Part shown: positions 51,376-60,437 of the stretch, one piece after another
Position numbering within the stretch: position 1 is the first letter of the stretch
Layout: every line of letters begins with the position of its first letter
Assembly: GCA_037189845.1 (NCBI GenBank)
Contig: JBBCIS010000001.1
Coordinates: forward strand, 682,001 to 746,000
Direction of reading: 5' to 3'
From: JAMLHH01 sp037189845
Lineage (GTDB): Bacteria; Bacteroidota; Bacteroidia; Chitinophagales; JADIYW01
DNA length: 64,000 bases
Notes under the pieces: model-generated
Databases searched by the model: none
Seen by the model: the letters and a program-made list of their open reading frames with translations, nothing else
Told to the model about the DNA's origin: nothing
Program-made: the position numbers and the translations under genes

Positions 51376-52944
51376 ATGAAATCTATCGTTATCGGTACCA
51401 GGGGAAGTCAGTTAGCATTGTGGCAGGCGCATTTTACTAAAGATATATTAGAACAGCACGGCTACGAAGTGACCCTGAATGTTATCAGTACCAAAGGCGA
51501 CCGGACTCAGGAGTGGAACCTTTCTTTTGATAAAATTGAAGGAAAAGGATTTTTTACCAAAGAGATAGAAGATGCTTTACTGGATGGATCAGCGGATCTG
51601 GCAGTGCATTCATGTAAAGATATGCCAACAGAAAATGCTCCCGGATTGGCCATCAAAGCATATTCATACAGAGCGAATCCTGCTGATGTCCTTTTGATAA
51701 GAAAAGAATCGATAGATGAATCATTACATATTCCTGTAAAAAAGCTGGCTGTAATAGGAACCTCCAGTGCGAGAAGAAAATCTCAGTTTTTATCTCACAG
51801 ACCCGATGTGGAAGTGAAGGATCTGAGAGGAAACGTGCCTACAAGGATTGAAAAGCTGCGTTCAGGTCAGTACGATGCGATTATTCTTGCAGCGGCAGGT
51901 TTGGAAAGATTGAATCCTGATGTCTCAGATTTAAGAGTATTTTCATTAGCAGCGCCTTTATACATACCGGCACCGGCGCAAGGTGTTCTGGCGTATCAGA
52001 TTCGGGAAAATGATGCCGAAATGGACAAAGTGTGTCAGATTTTGCATGACGTAGAAGCTTACAAAGCGGTGCAGCTTGAAAGAGATATTCTAAGAGATTT
52101 TCACGGGGGGTGCCAGGTTCCGTTGGGTGTTTTTGCTCAATGCGAGGGTAATAAAACACATCTATGGATTTCCAAAGCTACAGCATGGGATGCGCCATTG
52201 TTCAGAACTTATTCCGTTTTTGAAGGTCAGATTCCGGCTTCTCAGGAACTGGTCAGGAAATTTTCTTCCATTCAGCCGAAGAAAGTTTTCATCAGCAGAG
52301 ATTTGGAAGAAGGTGCGTATTTCAGAACGTTTTTAACCAAGGCCGGGTTTGCAGTAGAAGATAAAAACCTTTTGAATATCAATGGTGTCAGCTTCGAAAC
52401 AGATGGTCAGGCAGACTGGTTGTTTTTTACCAGCAGAAACGGAGTGAAATATTATTTTGAGCAGATTCAATATTCAAAAGACAATTGCCCTAAAATTGGT
52501 GTGGTGAATGCAGGAACAGCTCAGGCAGTAAGAGCATTAGGATACCGGGTCGATTTTGAAGGTACATCTGCATGCACCCAAAAAACTGCTGAACAATTTG
52601 GAAGCATTGCACAAGGTAAAGTGATTTTACCACAGGCTACACAGGCAAGAGGTGTAATAGAGCAATCTTTGGGACATTGTGAAGTGGTATCTCTTCCGGT
52701 ATATAGCAATACTATTTTAGAAGATATTGAAAAAATAAATGCTGATATTCTGGTCTTTACCAGTCCGATGAATGCTCAATCGTATTTGCAAAAGTATCAG
52801 CCGGAAGCACATCAGCAAATTGTATCTATCGGTCCGTCCACACAAAAAGCTATTGCAGATTTAGATTATCAAAGTACAGAGTCTTATGGTCCGATGCCCT
52901 GGGATCTGACAGATGTGGTAATGTGGCTGGCTACGGAATTGTAG
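51376..52944 (+). CDS. hemC: Fused porphobilinogen deaminase and uroporphyrinogen-III synthase (HemC-HemD)
   Basis: A 522-residue two-domain enzyme. Residues 1-295 are porphobilinogen deaminase: VIGTRGSQLALWQA, STKGDRTQEW, DLAVHSCKDMP and the cofactor cysteine C246 in DFHGGCQVPLG. Residues about 298-522 are uroporphyrinogen-III synthase (PKKVFISRDLEEGAYFRTFL, DWLFFTSRNGVKYYFEQ, TSPMNAQSYL). The two consecutive haem steps, tetrapyrrole assembly and cyclisation, are thus in one chain, downstream of hemA. The reading frame crosses the junction without a stop. Confidence 0.93.
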   Translation: MKSIVIGTRGSQLALWQAHFTKDILEQHGYEVTLNVISTKGDRTQEWNLSFDKIEGKGFFTKEIEDALLDGSADLAVHSCKDMPTENAPGLAIKAYSYRANPADVLLIRKESIDESLHIPVKKLAVIGTSSARRKSQFLSHRPDVEVKDLRGNVPTRIEKLRSGQYDAIILAAAGLERLNPDVSDLRVFSLAAPLYIPAPAQGVLAYQIRENDAEMDKVCQILHDVEAYKAVQLERDILRDFHGGCQVPLGVFAQCEGNKTHLWISKATAWDAPLFRTYSVFEGQIPASQELVRKFSSIQPKKVFISRDLEEGAYFRTFLTKAGFAVEDKNLLNINGVSFETDGQADWLFFTSRNGVKYYFEQIQYSKDNCPKIGVVNAGTAQAVRALGYRVDFEGTSACTQKTAEQFGSIAQGKVILPQATQARGVIEQSLGHCEVVSLPVYSNTILEDIEKINADILVFTSPMNAQSYLQKYQPEAHQQIVSIGPSTQKAIADLDYQSTESYGPMPWDLTDVVMWLATEL

Positions 52945-52958
52945 TTACTATACCATTC

Positions 52959-53885
52959 TTAGTCTTTGCTGAATCTATAACCTTTCAGGAACTCTGAGAT
53001 ATACATGCGTTTTTTACCTTCCAGCTGCAGCTCGATGATATTTAGCCATCCATCCTCACATTTTACTCTCAGATATGTTTTGCCATCCGTGTCAAAAATT
53101 CCGTTGGCAATATCTCCATGTATTTTTTGTACCTCTGTCTGATAGATTTTTAAGATTTTTCCATCCAGATGTGTAAATGCTGCAGGAAAAGGAGATAAGC
53201 CACGAACCTTGTTATGGATTTTTTCAACCGGGTCATTGAAGTCCAGTTCGCAATCTTCTTTGAAAATTTTTGGTGCATGTTTGATCTCTGTATCAGGTTG
53301 AGGCTGTGGTCTTACATCTTCATTTTCTATTGCCTGTACAGTTTTCAATGTGAGCCTGGCTCCGAGATGCATGAGCTTGTCGTGCAGTGCAGAGGCATTA
53401 TCCTCAGGAAGTATATCTACAGATTCACTCATCAGAATATCGCCTGTATCTATTTCATGTTGAAGGAAAAAAGTTGTGACGCCGGTTTTAGTTTCTCCGT
53501 TGATAATTGCCCAATTGATCGGGGCTGCACCACGATACTGAGGCAGTAAACTCGCATGAAGATTAAATGTGCCTATCTCCGGCATATTCCAGACAACTTC
53601 CGGTAACATGCGAAATGCTACTACGATGAACAGATTTGCCTGAATGTCTTTCAGCTCCTGAATGAAGCTTTCATCCTTGAGCTTTACAGGCTGTAATACA
53701 TGCAGGTTGTGTTCAAGAGCATATTTTTTGACAGCAGACATGCTGAGCTTTTGTCCCCGGCCAGCAGGCTTATCCGGAGCCGTTACCACAGCAGCAACAT
53801 CATAGCCCTTTTTTACAAGGATATCAAGACTCTCTACCGCAAATTCCGGTGTACCCATGAAAACAATTCTCAGCTTCTTTGTCAT
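52959..53885 (-). CDS. fmt: Methionyl-tRNA formyltransferase
   Basis: A 308-residue enzyme that formylates initiator methionyl-tRNA. LRIVFMGTPEFAV begins the Rossmann-like domain, NLHASLLPQYRGAAPINWAI carries the active-site His and SLLPxYRG, and a C-terminal OB-like domain follows. Length matches the family. It converges on hemC-hemD with a gap of only 14 bp and has a TAnnTTTG element 4 nt from its ATG. Confidence 0.95.
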   Translation of the reverse strand: MTKKLRIVFMGTPEFAVESLDILVKKGYDVAAVVTAPDKPAGRGQKLSMSAVKKYALEHNLHVLQPVKLKDESFIQELKDIQANLFIVVAFRMLPEVVWNMPEIGTFNLHASLLPQYRGAAPINWAIINGETKTGVTTFFLQHEIDTGDILMSESVDILPEDNASALHDKLMHLGARLTLKTVQAIENEDVRPQPQPDTEIKHAPKIFKEDCELDFNDPVEKIHNKVRGLSPFPAAFTHLDGKILKIYQTEVQKIHGDIANGIFDTDGKTYLRVKCEDGWLNIIELQLEGKKRMYISEFLKGYRFSKD

Positions 53886-53889
53886 GATA

Positions 53890-53897
53890 CAAAGTTA
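53890..53897 (-). promoter_or_regulatory. Candidate -7 element (TAACTTTG) for fmt
   Basis: TAACTTTG on the minus strand matches TAnnTTTG, 4 nt before the ATG at 53885. No TTG lies at -33 spacing. Confidence 0.5.
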
Positions 53898-54036
53898 ACG
53901 CTAATTACGGTTTTTGAGGTGTTGTTGGCGATTGCAAGGTCAATAATTGTCAATCAATGTCTTTGTAAATAAGACAAACATCATTAACGAGGATATAATA
54001 TGATATTTTGCAAACTAAACAACATTGGATTCTGCA

Positions 54037-54077
54037 ATTGAAAATCCCAAATCAACAATCTAAAAATCCCAAATCAG
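54037..54077. repeat. AATCCCAAATC-type short repeat
   Basis: AAAATCCCAAATCAAC and AAAATCCCAAATCAGG, two close copies, just past the stop of the Old Yellow Enzyme homologue. Related in sequence to the AAATC-rich elements at 15266 and 55411. Confidence 0.4.
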
Positions 54078-55315
54078 GATGCTCTCAATCTTCCCGGAAG
54101 CATACCGGATCCCACTTGTTTTAATAAGACTCTGAAAAATGCGAGAATTGGTAATTCATTTGGATTAGCGCCTTCTCCTTTTCCTATGCGCTTGAGTTGG
54201 CCGGTATACCACGACACTTCCATGATACCCATTTTGTCTATCATGGGTACGCCTGTTTTGATGGGCTTGACGGTATGCTGAGCCATTCTGCCAGCTAAAA
54301 GCTTGTTGGGGAGATCGGGTTCTATGGCCAGTGATCTTGCAAGACCTACTAAATCTACGGCTCCGGATTCAATGGCCTGAGCCATTCCTCCTGCTGTCCT
54401 GAATCCGCCCGTGACGACTAATGGTGCTATGCTGATATTTCTGGCTTTTTCTGCAAAATCCAGAAAATATGCTTCCCGCTGACGGGTGCTGTCTTTCATT
54501 TTGATACCGGTCATAGCAGGTGCTTCATAAGTCCCGCCTGAAATTTCAATCAGATCTATACCTGCTTCTGCCAGCTGCCTGATGGTATCTAAAGATTCTT
54601 CTTCGGTAAATCCTCCCCGCTGGAAATCTGCAGAATTCAGCTTTATACTCACCGGGAAATCTTTCCCAACATTTTCACGGATAGATTTATAAACTTCGAT
54701 GACAAATCTTCTCCTGTTTTCAGGAGAGCCTCCCCAGCGGTCGGTACGGATATTATGGTGCGGAGATAAGAACTGGCTTACCAGATACCCGTGCGCTCCG
54801 TGAATCTGCACTCCTGTGAAACCTGCTTTTTTGACAATGCCTGCTGCTCTGCCGAATCTTTGTATGATATCAATGATCTCTTCATCAGTAAGCTCGCGGG
54901 GTGTAGCAAAAAATGCCTGCATCTCCTTTTTGAAAGGTACAGCGGAAGGTGATACATTTTCTTTATTCAATCCCTTTGGCGATTGCTTGCCGGGATGGTT
55001 GAGCTGTACCCAGCAATGAGTGTTATTTTGAGTAGCCGCTTGCGCCCATTCATTTAACTCTTTGAGATGGGTTTCATTTTCGATGACCACGTTTCCCGGT
55101 TCACCTATGTATCTTTTGTCCACCATGACATTGCCGGTGATATTGATGCCAATACCGCCCTGTGCCCAGGTGCTATAAAGCTTTTTCAGTTCCTGAGTAG
55201 GAGCGTGGCTTTTACTTCCGAGCGCTTCACTCATTGCTGATTTTAAAAGTCTGTTTTTGATAACTACTCCATTGGTTAAAGTAAAAGGTTGTGCAATGAC
55301 TTCTTTGGCTTTCAT
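54074..55315 (-). CDS. NADH:flavin oxidoreductase, Old Yellow Enzyme family
   Basis: A 413-residue TIM-barrel FMN enzyme. PFTLTNGVVIKNRLLKSAMSEALG opens, GVQIHGAHGYLVSQFLSPHHNIRTDRWGGSPENRRRF is the conserved FMN/substrate segment with the catalytic His pair region, and FSVSIKLNSADFQRGGFTEEE follows. Such enzymes reduce activated C=C bonds with NAD(P)H. The substrate is unknown. Single gene. Confidence 0.93.
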   Translation of the reverse strand: MKAKEVIAQPFTLTNGVVIKNRLLKSAMSEALGSKSHAPTQELKKLYSTWAQGGIGINITGNVMVDKRYIGEPGNVVIENETHLKELNEWAQAATQNNTHCWVQLNHPGKQSPKGLNKENVSPSAVPFKKEMQAFFATPRELTDEEIIDIIQRFGRAAGIVKKAGFTGVQIHGAHGYLVSQFLSPHHNIRTDRWGGSPENRRRFVIEVYKSIRENVGKDFPVSIKLNSADFQRGGFTEEESLDTIRQLAEAGIDLIEISGGTYEAPAMTGIKMKDSTRQREAYFLDFAEKARNISIAPLVVTGGFRTAGGMAQAIESGAVDLVGLARSLAIEPDLPNKLLAGRMAQHTVKPIKTGVPMIDKMGIMEVSWYTGQLKRIGKGEGANPNELPILAFFRVLLKQVGSGMLPGRLRAS

Positions 55316-55410
55316 GAAAGATATTTATCTGAACAAAATAGTGAAATATGTGAGAGAATAGAAATTTAATAATGAGGAATAGGCAAATGAGCAAATGGCA
55401 AGAATGCAAT

Positions 55411-55450
55411 TATGATTTTTGATTTTTGATTGATGATTTTGCTGATGCAA
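55411..55450. repeat. AAATC-rich short repeat, reverse copy
   Basis: On the minus strand it reads TCAGCAAAATCATCAATC followed by AAAAATC copies, matching the element at 15266-15300 in the other orientation. Confidence 0.5.
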
Positions 55451-55452
55451 AA

Positions 55453-55698
55453 ATGAAAATATATATTAGTATAAAAAATAAACTATTAAAGTGTATTATT
55501 TATTTGAGGGGAAATCAAAAAAATACAGAGACTTTCCGGAGCCATATCCGAAGAGAGAAGGATATATCTTTTACGAAGTTGACCCCGGGAGAATTCTCAT
55601 TAAAAATGATAGACCATTTTGGCTTTTTCAAAAAGACGATGAAAGATAAATTTTGGACGGATTTGGTGAAGCGGTTGGATGAATTGGCTGAGGGATAG
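55453..55698 (+). CDS. Doubtful short ORF, unknown
   Basis: An 81-residue frame from the ATG at 55453. It is basic, with no motif or signal peptide. FWTDLVKRLDELAEG at the end looks helical and protein-like, but there is no promoter element, and an AAATC repeat and a GC-rich repeat flank it. It could be a decayed gene remnant or chance. Confidence 0.25.
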   Translation: MKIYISIKNKLLKCIIYLRGNQKNTETFRSHIRREKDISFTKLTPGEFSLKMIDHFGFFKKTMKDKFWTDLVKRLDELAEG

Positions 55699-55790
55699 AA
55701 GCGATATGACGAAGCAGAGCGGAGGCATACAAGCTGAAAGCCTGACCTCCCGCATAGCTATCGGGAGGGCAGCCCAAAAAATATTTAAAA
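55699..55790. repeat. GC-rich intergenic repeat with CCTCCCG hairpin
   Basis: CCTCCCG (55746-55752) and CGGGAGG (55762-55768) frame CATAGCTAT, a near-perfect hairpin. The flanking GGAGGCATACAAGCTGAAAG and GCAGCCC text is of the kind that recurs in many Bacteroidota genomes between genes (from memory, not searched). Composition differs from the surroundings. Confidence 0.55.
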
Positions 55791-55936
55791 AGCAATATCT
55801 GCATAGAAACATCGTTAGCATAACATAGTCAAAACAGCATCGTGCTCCTTTCCAATATTATTTTTTCGGGAAATATCTTTTGTAATCGAATGATATCAGG
55901 AGTATTCATCAAATTTGTACCAATTTTCAGTGAGAT

Positions 55937-58297
55937 ATGAAATTTTTTACGTTGTCCTTTTTGTGTCTGGTGGGTTTTCTGACAGGAACTTTACATGCGC
56001 AGGAAGAAAAATTTACGATTAGTGGTTATGTGACCGATGATTCCAATGGTGAATCTCTGATCGGTGCCAATGTGTATATCACAAATCCGGATGGAAAGAA
56101 AACCGGTGTTTCTACCAATGTGTATGGTTTCTATTCCTTACAATTAACAAAAGGGGAATATGAGGTGAATTATTCCTATATCGGATTCAATACAGTTGTT
56201 AAGCCGGTCAATTTAGAGTCTAATACCAAAATCAATATCAGCCTGAAAGAAGGTCAGGAACTGCAGGAAATAGTTGTGACAGCGGACCGCAAAGATGAAA
56301 ATGTGCAAAGTACTGACATGGGGAAGGTAGAGTTGGGTATAGATGCTATCAAATCCATTCCTGCGCTGATGGGTGAAGTGGATGTGATCAAGGCCATACA
56401 ATTGCTACCGGGTGTACAGGCAGCAGGCGAGGGAAATTCAGGGATTTATGTAAGAGGTGGAGGACCGGATCAGAACCTGGTGCTTCTGGACGATGCGATC
56501 GTATATAATCCCGGGCACTTATTCGGATTTTTCTCGGTATTTAATCCCGATGCAGTCAAGGGGGCTACGCTGATCAAAGGCGGAATGCCTTCGGGTTATG
56601 GGGGAAGAATTTCTTCAGTGATAGATGTGGCGATGAAGGAAGGAAACAGTAAAAGATTCCAGATGGATGGCGGGATTGGATTGATCAGTTCCAGATTGAC
56701 TTTGCAGGGGCCGATTCAGAAAGATAAAAGCTCTTTCCTGGTTGCAGCGAGAAGAACTTATGCATTTGATGTTGCTCAGCCTTTGTTGAAACAAACGGAC
56801 TTTGCAGGCACCAATTATAATTTTTATGATATTAACCTAAAAGCCAATTATACCTTTTCTGATAAAGACAGATTGTTTGTGAGCGGTTATTTCGGACGGG
56901 ATGTTTTTGTGTATAACAATACTGACAATCAGACGAATATCCGTATGCCATGGGGGAATGCAACAGCTACTTTGAGATGGAACCACTTGTTCAATGACAA
57001 ATTGTTTATGAATACCACTTTAGTGTTCAATGATTATAATTTTGCATTCAACGGGGGACAGAGAGATTTTAAATTTTCTGTAAAATCAGGAGTAAGGGAT
57101 TATAATGCCAAGATAGACTTAGAGCATTATGCTTCTACTAAACACAAGCTGAAATACGGTATCAATTATACTTATCACATTTTTACACCTAATGTAGGAA
57201 GTGCCAGTTCGGGAGATTCTGAGTTTACCCTTTCAGAAGGTAGGAAATTTGCACATGAAATGGCTTTTTATGCGCAGGATGATTGGGATATCAGTGAAAG
57301 ATTTAAGTTGACTACGGGTTTCAGATTAAGTATGTTCCAGCAGGTAGGACCGTATAATTATCTGCCGAATGGTGTTTATGCAGGAGATACTATCAAATAC
57401 AAAAGAGGTCAGCCGGTGCGCACCTGGTGGGGACCAGAACCCCGTGTAGCTATGAGATATGCCATCAATGGCGAGCAATCTATCAAGGCAGGTTTTTCTA
57501 TGAACTATCAGTACGTGCATCTGGTGTCCAGCTCTAACAGTACTTTGCCTACTGATCTGTGGGTGCCGAGCTCAGCGCTGGTAGAGCCTCAGTGGGGATT
57601 GCAATATTCACTGGGATATTTCAGAAATTTCAAAAACAACGCATATGAATTTTCTGCGGAAGCGTACTATAAGGATATGAGAAACCAGATAGAATTCTCT
57701 GAAGATCATGTGCAGGAAGTCAACCAGGAAATAGAAACCGGTTATGTATTTGGTAAAGGCTGGTCTTACGGACTGGAATTATTTGCCAAAAAATCCAAAG
57801 GGAAGTTCAACGGCTGGGTTGGTTATACTTTGTCATACACCTGGAGGCGGTTTGATGAGCTGAACGGAGGAAAGAAATTTCCTGCGAGGTATGACAGAAG
57901 ACATGACATCTCTGTAAATCTGGTCTATGAAATCAATAATAAGTGGAGCATGGGTGCCACATGGGTATATGCTACCGGTAACGCATTTACACTGCCGACA
58001 GAGAAATATCTGATCGATTTTATGCTGATTACAGGCTACGGTGATCGGAATGCTTATCGTATTCCGCCATTCCACAGGCTGGATTATTCTGTAACTTACA
58101 AACCGAACAGAAAGCCTGAGAAAAGATTCAAATCAGAGTATAATCTGTCGATTTACAACGTTTATAACAGGAAAAATACTTACTTCATTTATTACAAGAC
58201 GGAGGGTGATTTGCTGATGGGCAATCTGACGACTAAAGCAGTCAGCGTATCGTTATTCCCTATTATTCCATCATTTACCTGGAACTTTAAATTTTAA
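55937..58297 (+). CDS. TonB-dependent receptor with CarboxypepD_reg-like N-terminal domain
   Basis: A 786-residue outer-membrane receptor. Signal peptide 1-21 (LHAQ), a carboxypeptidase-regulatory-like domain (about 25-110; FTISGYVTDDSNGESLIGANVYI), a plug domain (about 115-230; GIYVRGGGPDQNLVLLDDA), and a long beta-barrel with a C-terminal strand ending IPSFTWNFKF. It should import a substrate by TonB energy. The DUF4249 lipoprotein follows after 3 bp, the common pairing in Bacteroidota. Confidence 0.92.
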   Translation: MKFFTLSFLCLVGFLTGTLHAQEEKFTISGYVTDDSNGESLIGANVYITNPDGKKTGVSTNVYGFYSLQLTKGEYEVNYSYIGFNTVVKPVNLESNTKINISLKEGQELQEIVVTADRKDENVQSTDMGKVELGIDAIKSIPALMGEVDVIKAIQLLPGVQAAGEGNSGIYVRGGGPDQNLVLLDDAIVYNPGHLFGFFSVFNPDAVKGATLIKGGMPSGYGGRISSVIDVAMKEGNSKRFQMDGGIGLISSRLTLQGPIQKDKSSFLVAARRTYAFDVAQPLLKQTDFAGTNYNFYDINLKANYTFSDKDRLFVSGYFGRDVFVYNNTDNQTNIRMPWGNATATLRWNHLFNDKLFMNTTLVFNDYNFAFNGGQRDFKFSVKSGVRDYNAKIDLEHYASTKHKLKYGINYTYHIFTPNVGSASSGDSEFTLSEGRKFAHEMAFYAQDDWDISERFKLTTGFRLSMFQQVGPYNYLPNGVYAGDTIKYKRGQPVRTWWGPEPRVAMRYAINGEQSIKAGFSMNYQYVHLVSSSNSTLPTDLWVPSSALVEPQWGLQYSLGYFRNFKNNAYEFSAEAYYKDMRNQIEFSEDHVQEVNQEIETGYVFGKGWSYGLELFAKKSKGKFNGWVGYTLSYTWRRFDELNGGKKFPARYDRRHDISVNLVYEINNKWSMGATWVYATGNAFTLPTEKYLIDFMLITGYGDRNAYRIPPFHRLDYSVTYKPNRKPEKRFKSEYNLSIYNVYNRKNTYFIYYKTEGDLLMGNLTTKAVSVSLFPIIPSFTWNFKF

Positions 58298-58300
58298 GAG

Positions 58301-59248
58301 ATGACTGTAAAAAATATCTATATCGTATTGATGCTGGCTTTTGCACTCATTTCCTGTGAGAAAGAGATCACGGTCAATCTGCCTAAGCCGTCGGAGCAAA
58401 TAGTTGTGGAAGGTTATATCGAAAATGATTTGCCGCCTTATGTATATCTGACAAAGAATTCACCGTATTTCGGGGATTTTGATGTGAATGACTTGTCTAA
58501 ATATTTTGTCAAAGGTGCGAGAATTGTTGTCAGCTCGGAAACTGATAGCGTAGAATTGATAGAATACTCTTCGGAATTGATTCAGTTTTTACCGGAAGAA
58601 GAAAGACTGGCATTGTCGCAGTTTTTCGGATTACCGCTGGATACGAATTTCCAGCTGCCGAATATATCTGTTTATACAATTCCTTTGGAAAGTGAATTTG
58701 TAGGTGAATTCGGGAAAACATATCAGCTGAAAATAGAGGTTGACGGAAAAGTACTGACATCTTCGACGACCATTCCTCAACCGGTATCTTTTCAATCATT
58801 GTGGACAGTGCCTCATCCTAATCCTCAATATGACACATTAATAGAGTTGAAAGGAAGGTTAAAAGATCCTGATACTTTGGGGAATTTTTACAGGTACTTT
58901 ACCCGCAAGAACAGTCAGAACTATACAAAAGGTTTTCAGACAGTTTTTGATGATTTACTGTACAACGGCAGAGAATTTGATATCCAGGTTCCTTATGGCT
59001 GGGAACGTTTCGCTGAAGATCAGGAATTTGATTTTAACACTTTCGGGTTCTGGAATAAAAAAGATACCTGTTATGTCAAGTTGTGTGTGATAGATAAAGC
59101 ACACTATGACTTCTGGCGTACACTCGAGAATGAATTGGGTAATCAGGGCAGCCCTTTCGGAACTTTTACACGAATCCGGACCAATATCAAAGGTGGCCTG
59201 GGAATCTGGGGCGGATATGCCAGCAGTGTGAGTGTATATTATCCGTGA
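58301..59248 (+). CDS. DUF4249 surface lipoprotein
   Basis: A 315-residue protein. Lipobox at Cys19 (FALISC). KEITVNLPKPSEQIVVEGYIENDLPPYVYLTKNSPYF is the DUF4249 opening. The family is usually encoded beside a TonB receptor, as here (3 bp gap), and is thought to sit on the outer membrane with it. Substrate unknown. Confidence 0.9.
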   Translation: MTVKNIYIVLMLAFALISCEKEITVNLPKPSEQIVVEGYIENDLPPYVYLTKNSPYFGDFDVNDLSKYFVKGARIVVSSETDSVELIEYSSELIQFLPEEERLALSQFFGLPLDTNFQLPNISVYTIPLESEFVGEFGKTYQLKIEVDGKVLTSSTTIPQPVSFQSLWTVPHPNPQYDTLIELKGRLKDPDTLGNFYRYFTRKNSQNYTKGFQTVFDDLLYNGREFDIQVPYGWERFAEDQEFDFNTFGFWNKKDTCYVKLCVIDKAHYDFWRTLENELGNQGSPFGTFTRIRTNIKGGLGIWGGYASSVSVYYP

Positions 59249-59386
59249 TCATAGCTAAGGTATAGTCAATGTAGAATTCGCTTTTTAAGTGGATAGAAAA
59301 GCTTTGAGTTTAACGCAATTCATTAGCTGAAATAGCTTTAAGCGATGTTATATTGATTATTAATACAATCATTCAGACAATATTTT

Positions 59387-59414
59387 AACAATACAATGCA
59401 TGCATTGTATTGTT
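59387..59414. promoter_or_regulatory. Perfect 28-bp palindrome, candidate operator
   Basis: Half-site AACAATACAATGCA and its exact complement meet with no spacer. The palindrome ends 32 bp before the ATG of the first PF10118 gene. No T-tract follows, so it is not a usual terminator. Its position and symmetry suit a dimeric repressor operator, though no regulator gene is adjacent. Confidence 0.55.
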
Positions 59415-59446
59415 GTGTTTATTATATTCAGATAAAATATTGAATC

Positions 59447-60310
59447 ATGACAGCTACAACTGGTACTATTAAGGTGAGAAATGTATCGTTTAATTTTGAT
59501 GATGTGACGAGGCATTGGGTGCTGGGCAATCCGATCATGACACATTTTGTCAATAGCATGCACGTAGTATTTCCGGAAGGAGAGAAGTTTTTTATCAGGA
59601 GTGTCAGAAGATTTGCAAAAGAGGTGAAAGATGAGCAGCTCAAAAAAGATATCAAAGCTTTTTGTGGCCAGGAAGGTATCCATGCACGCGAGCATGAACG
59701 TTTTTGGGAAGTGATGGAAAAACAAGGACTGAGACCGGAGAGATTTGCCCGTTTTTTGAACAAGGCAGCCTTCAAGGGAAAATATAGCGCAGAGAGCTTA
59801 TTGGTCAATGGATTGAATAAAGTGTCTCCGGGACTGGGTGATAAGATGGGCTTGTCTGTTACAGCGGCATTGGAACATTATACTGCTATTTTTGCCAACG
59901 CGGCTTTTCATGAGCCGATTTTTACCAATGACAATATGGCTTCCCAGATGCTGGAAATGCTGCACTGGCATGCTTCTGAGGAAATTGAGCATAAAGCGGT
60001 CTGTTTTGACGTGATGAAAGAAATAGACGACAGTTATCTGCTGAGAATTTCAGGTATGGGCGTAGCTACTATAATGTTGTGGAGCTATATAGGTATTGGT
60101 CAGTTGTATTTCATCGTTCAGGACAAAGAGGTTCAATGGAAAAAAATGCCATCACAGACAAAATCTTTTACAAACAGGATTGTATTCGGAAAAATAGGAA
60201 CCGGACTGGCTGAGAATTTTACCAAATATTTTCAAAAAGATTTCCATCCTAATGATATTGATGACAGAGAGATGGTAGAACGCTTTTTTGCAGATAAATC
60301 TTATGCTTAA
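59447..60310 (+). CDS. PF10118 predicted metal-dependent hydrolase (first of two)
   Basis: A 287-residue protein. E76-G-I-H79 followed by E82-H83 (GQEGIHAREHERFW), E143-H144 and E178-x-x-E181-H182 (HASEEIEHK) give the repeated E-xx-H pattern of a ferritin-like di-iron site. A hydrophobic segment (about 205-225) may bind membrane. The family is annotated as predicted metal-dependent hydrolase; substrate unknown. A 28-bp palindrome lies upstream and a paralogue follows 128 bp downstream. Confidence 0.85.
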   Translation: MTATTGTIKVRNVSFNFDDVTRHWVLGNPIMTHFVNSMHVVFPEGEKFFIRSVRRFAKEVKDEQLKKDIKAFCGQEGIHAREHERFWEVMEKQGLRPERFARFLNKAAFKGKYSAESLLVNGLNKVSPGLGDKMGLSVTAALEHYTAIFANAAFHEPIFTNDNMASQMLEMLHWHASEEIEHKAVCFDVMKEIDDSYLLRISGMGVATIMLWSYIGIGQLYFIVQDKEVQWKKMPSQTKSFTNRIVFGKIGTGLAENFTKYFQKDFHPNDIDDREMVERFFADKSYA

Positions 60311-60437
60311 TTACCTTGTGATGAACAGGTAGGCAGGATGATGCCGGAATATCCTGTAAATTATTCAATTGCGCATGAAATAAATACCGGCAATGATTTA
60401 ATCAGATTTTAAAAATTAATTACTTAAAAATAGAATT

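Noticed and set aside
55600..55821. 73-residue minus-strand frame through the GC-rich hairpin repeat
   Set aside because: Coding potential comes from the repeat; hairpin arms fall inside it and no promoter is present.
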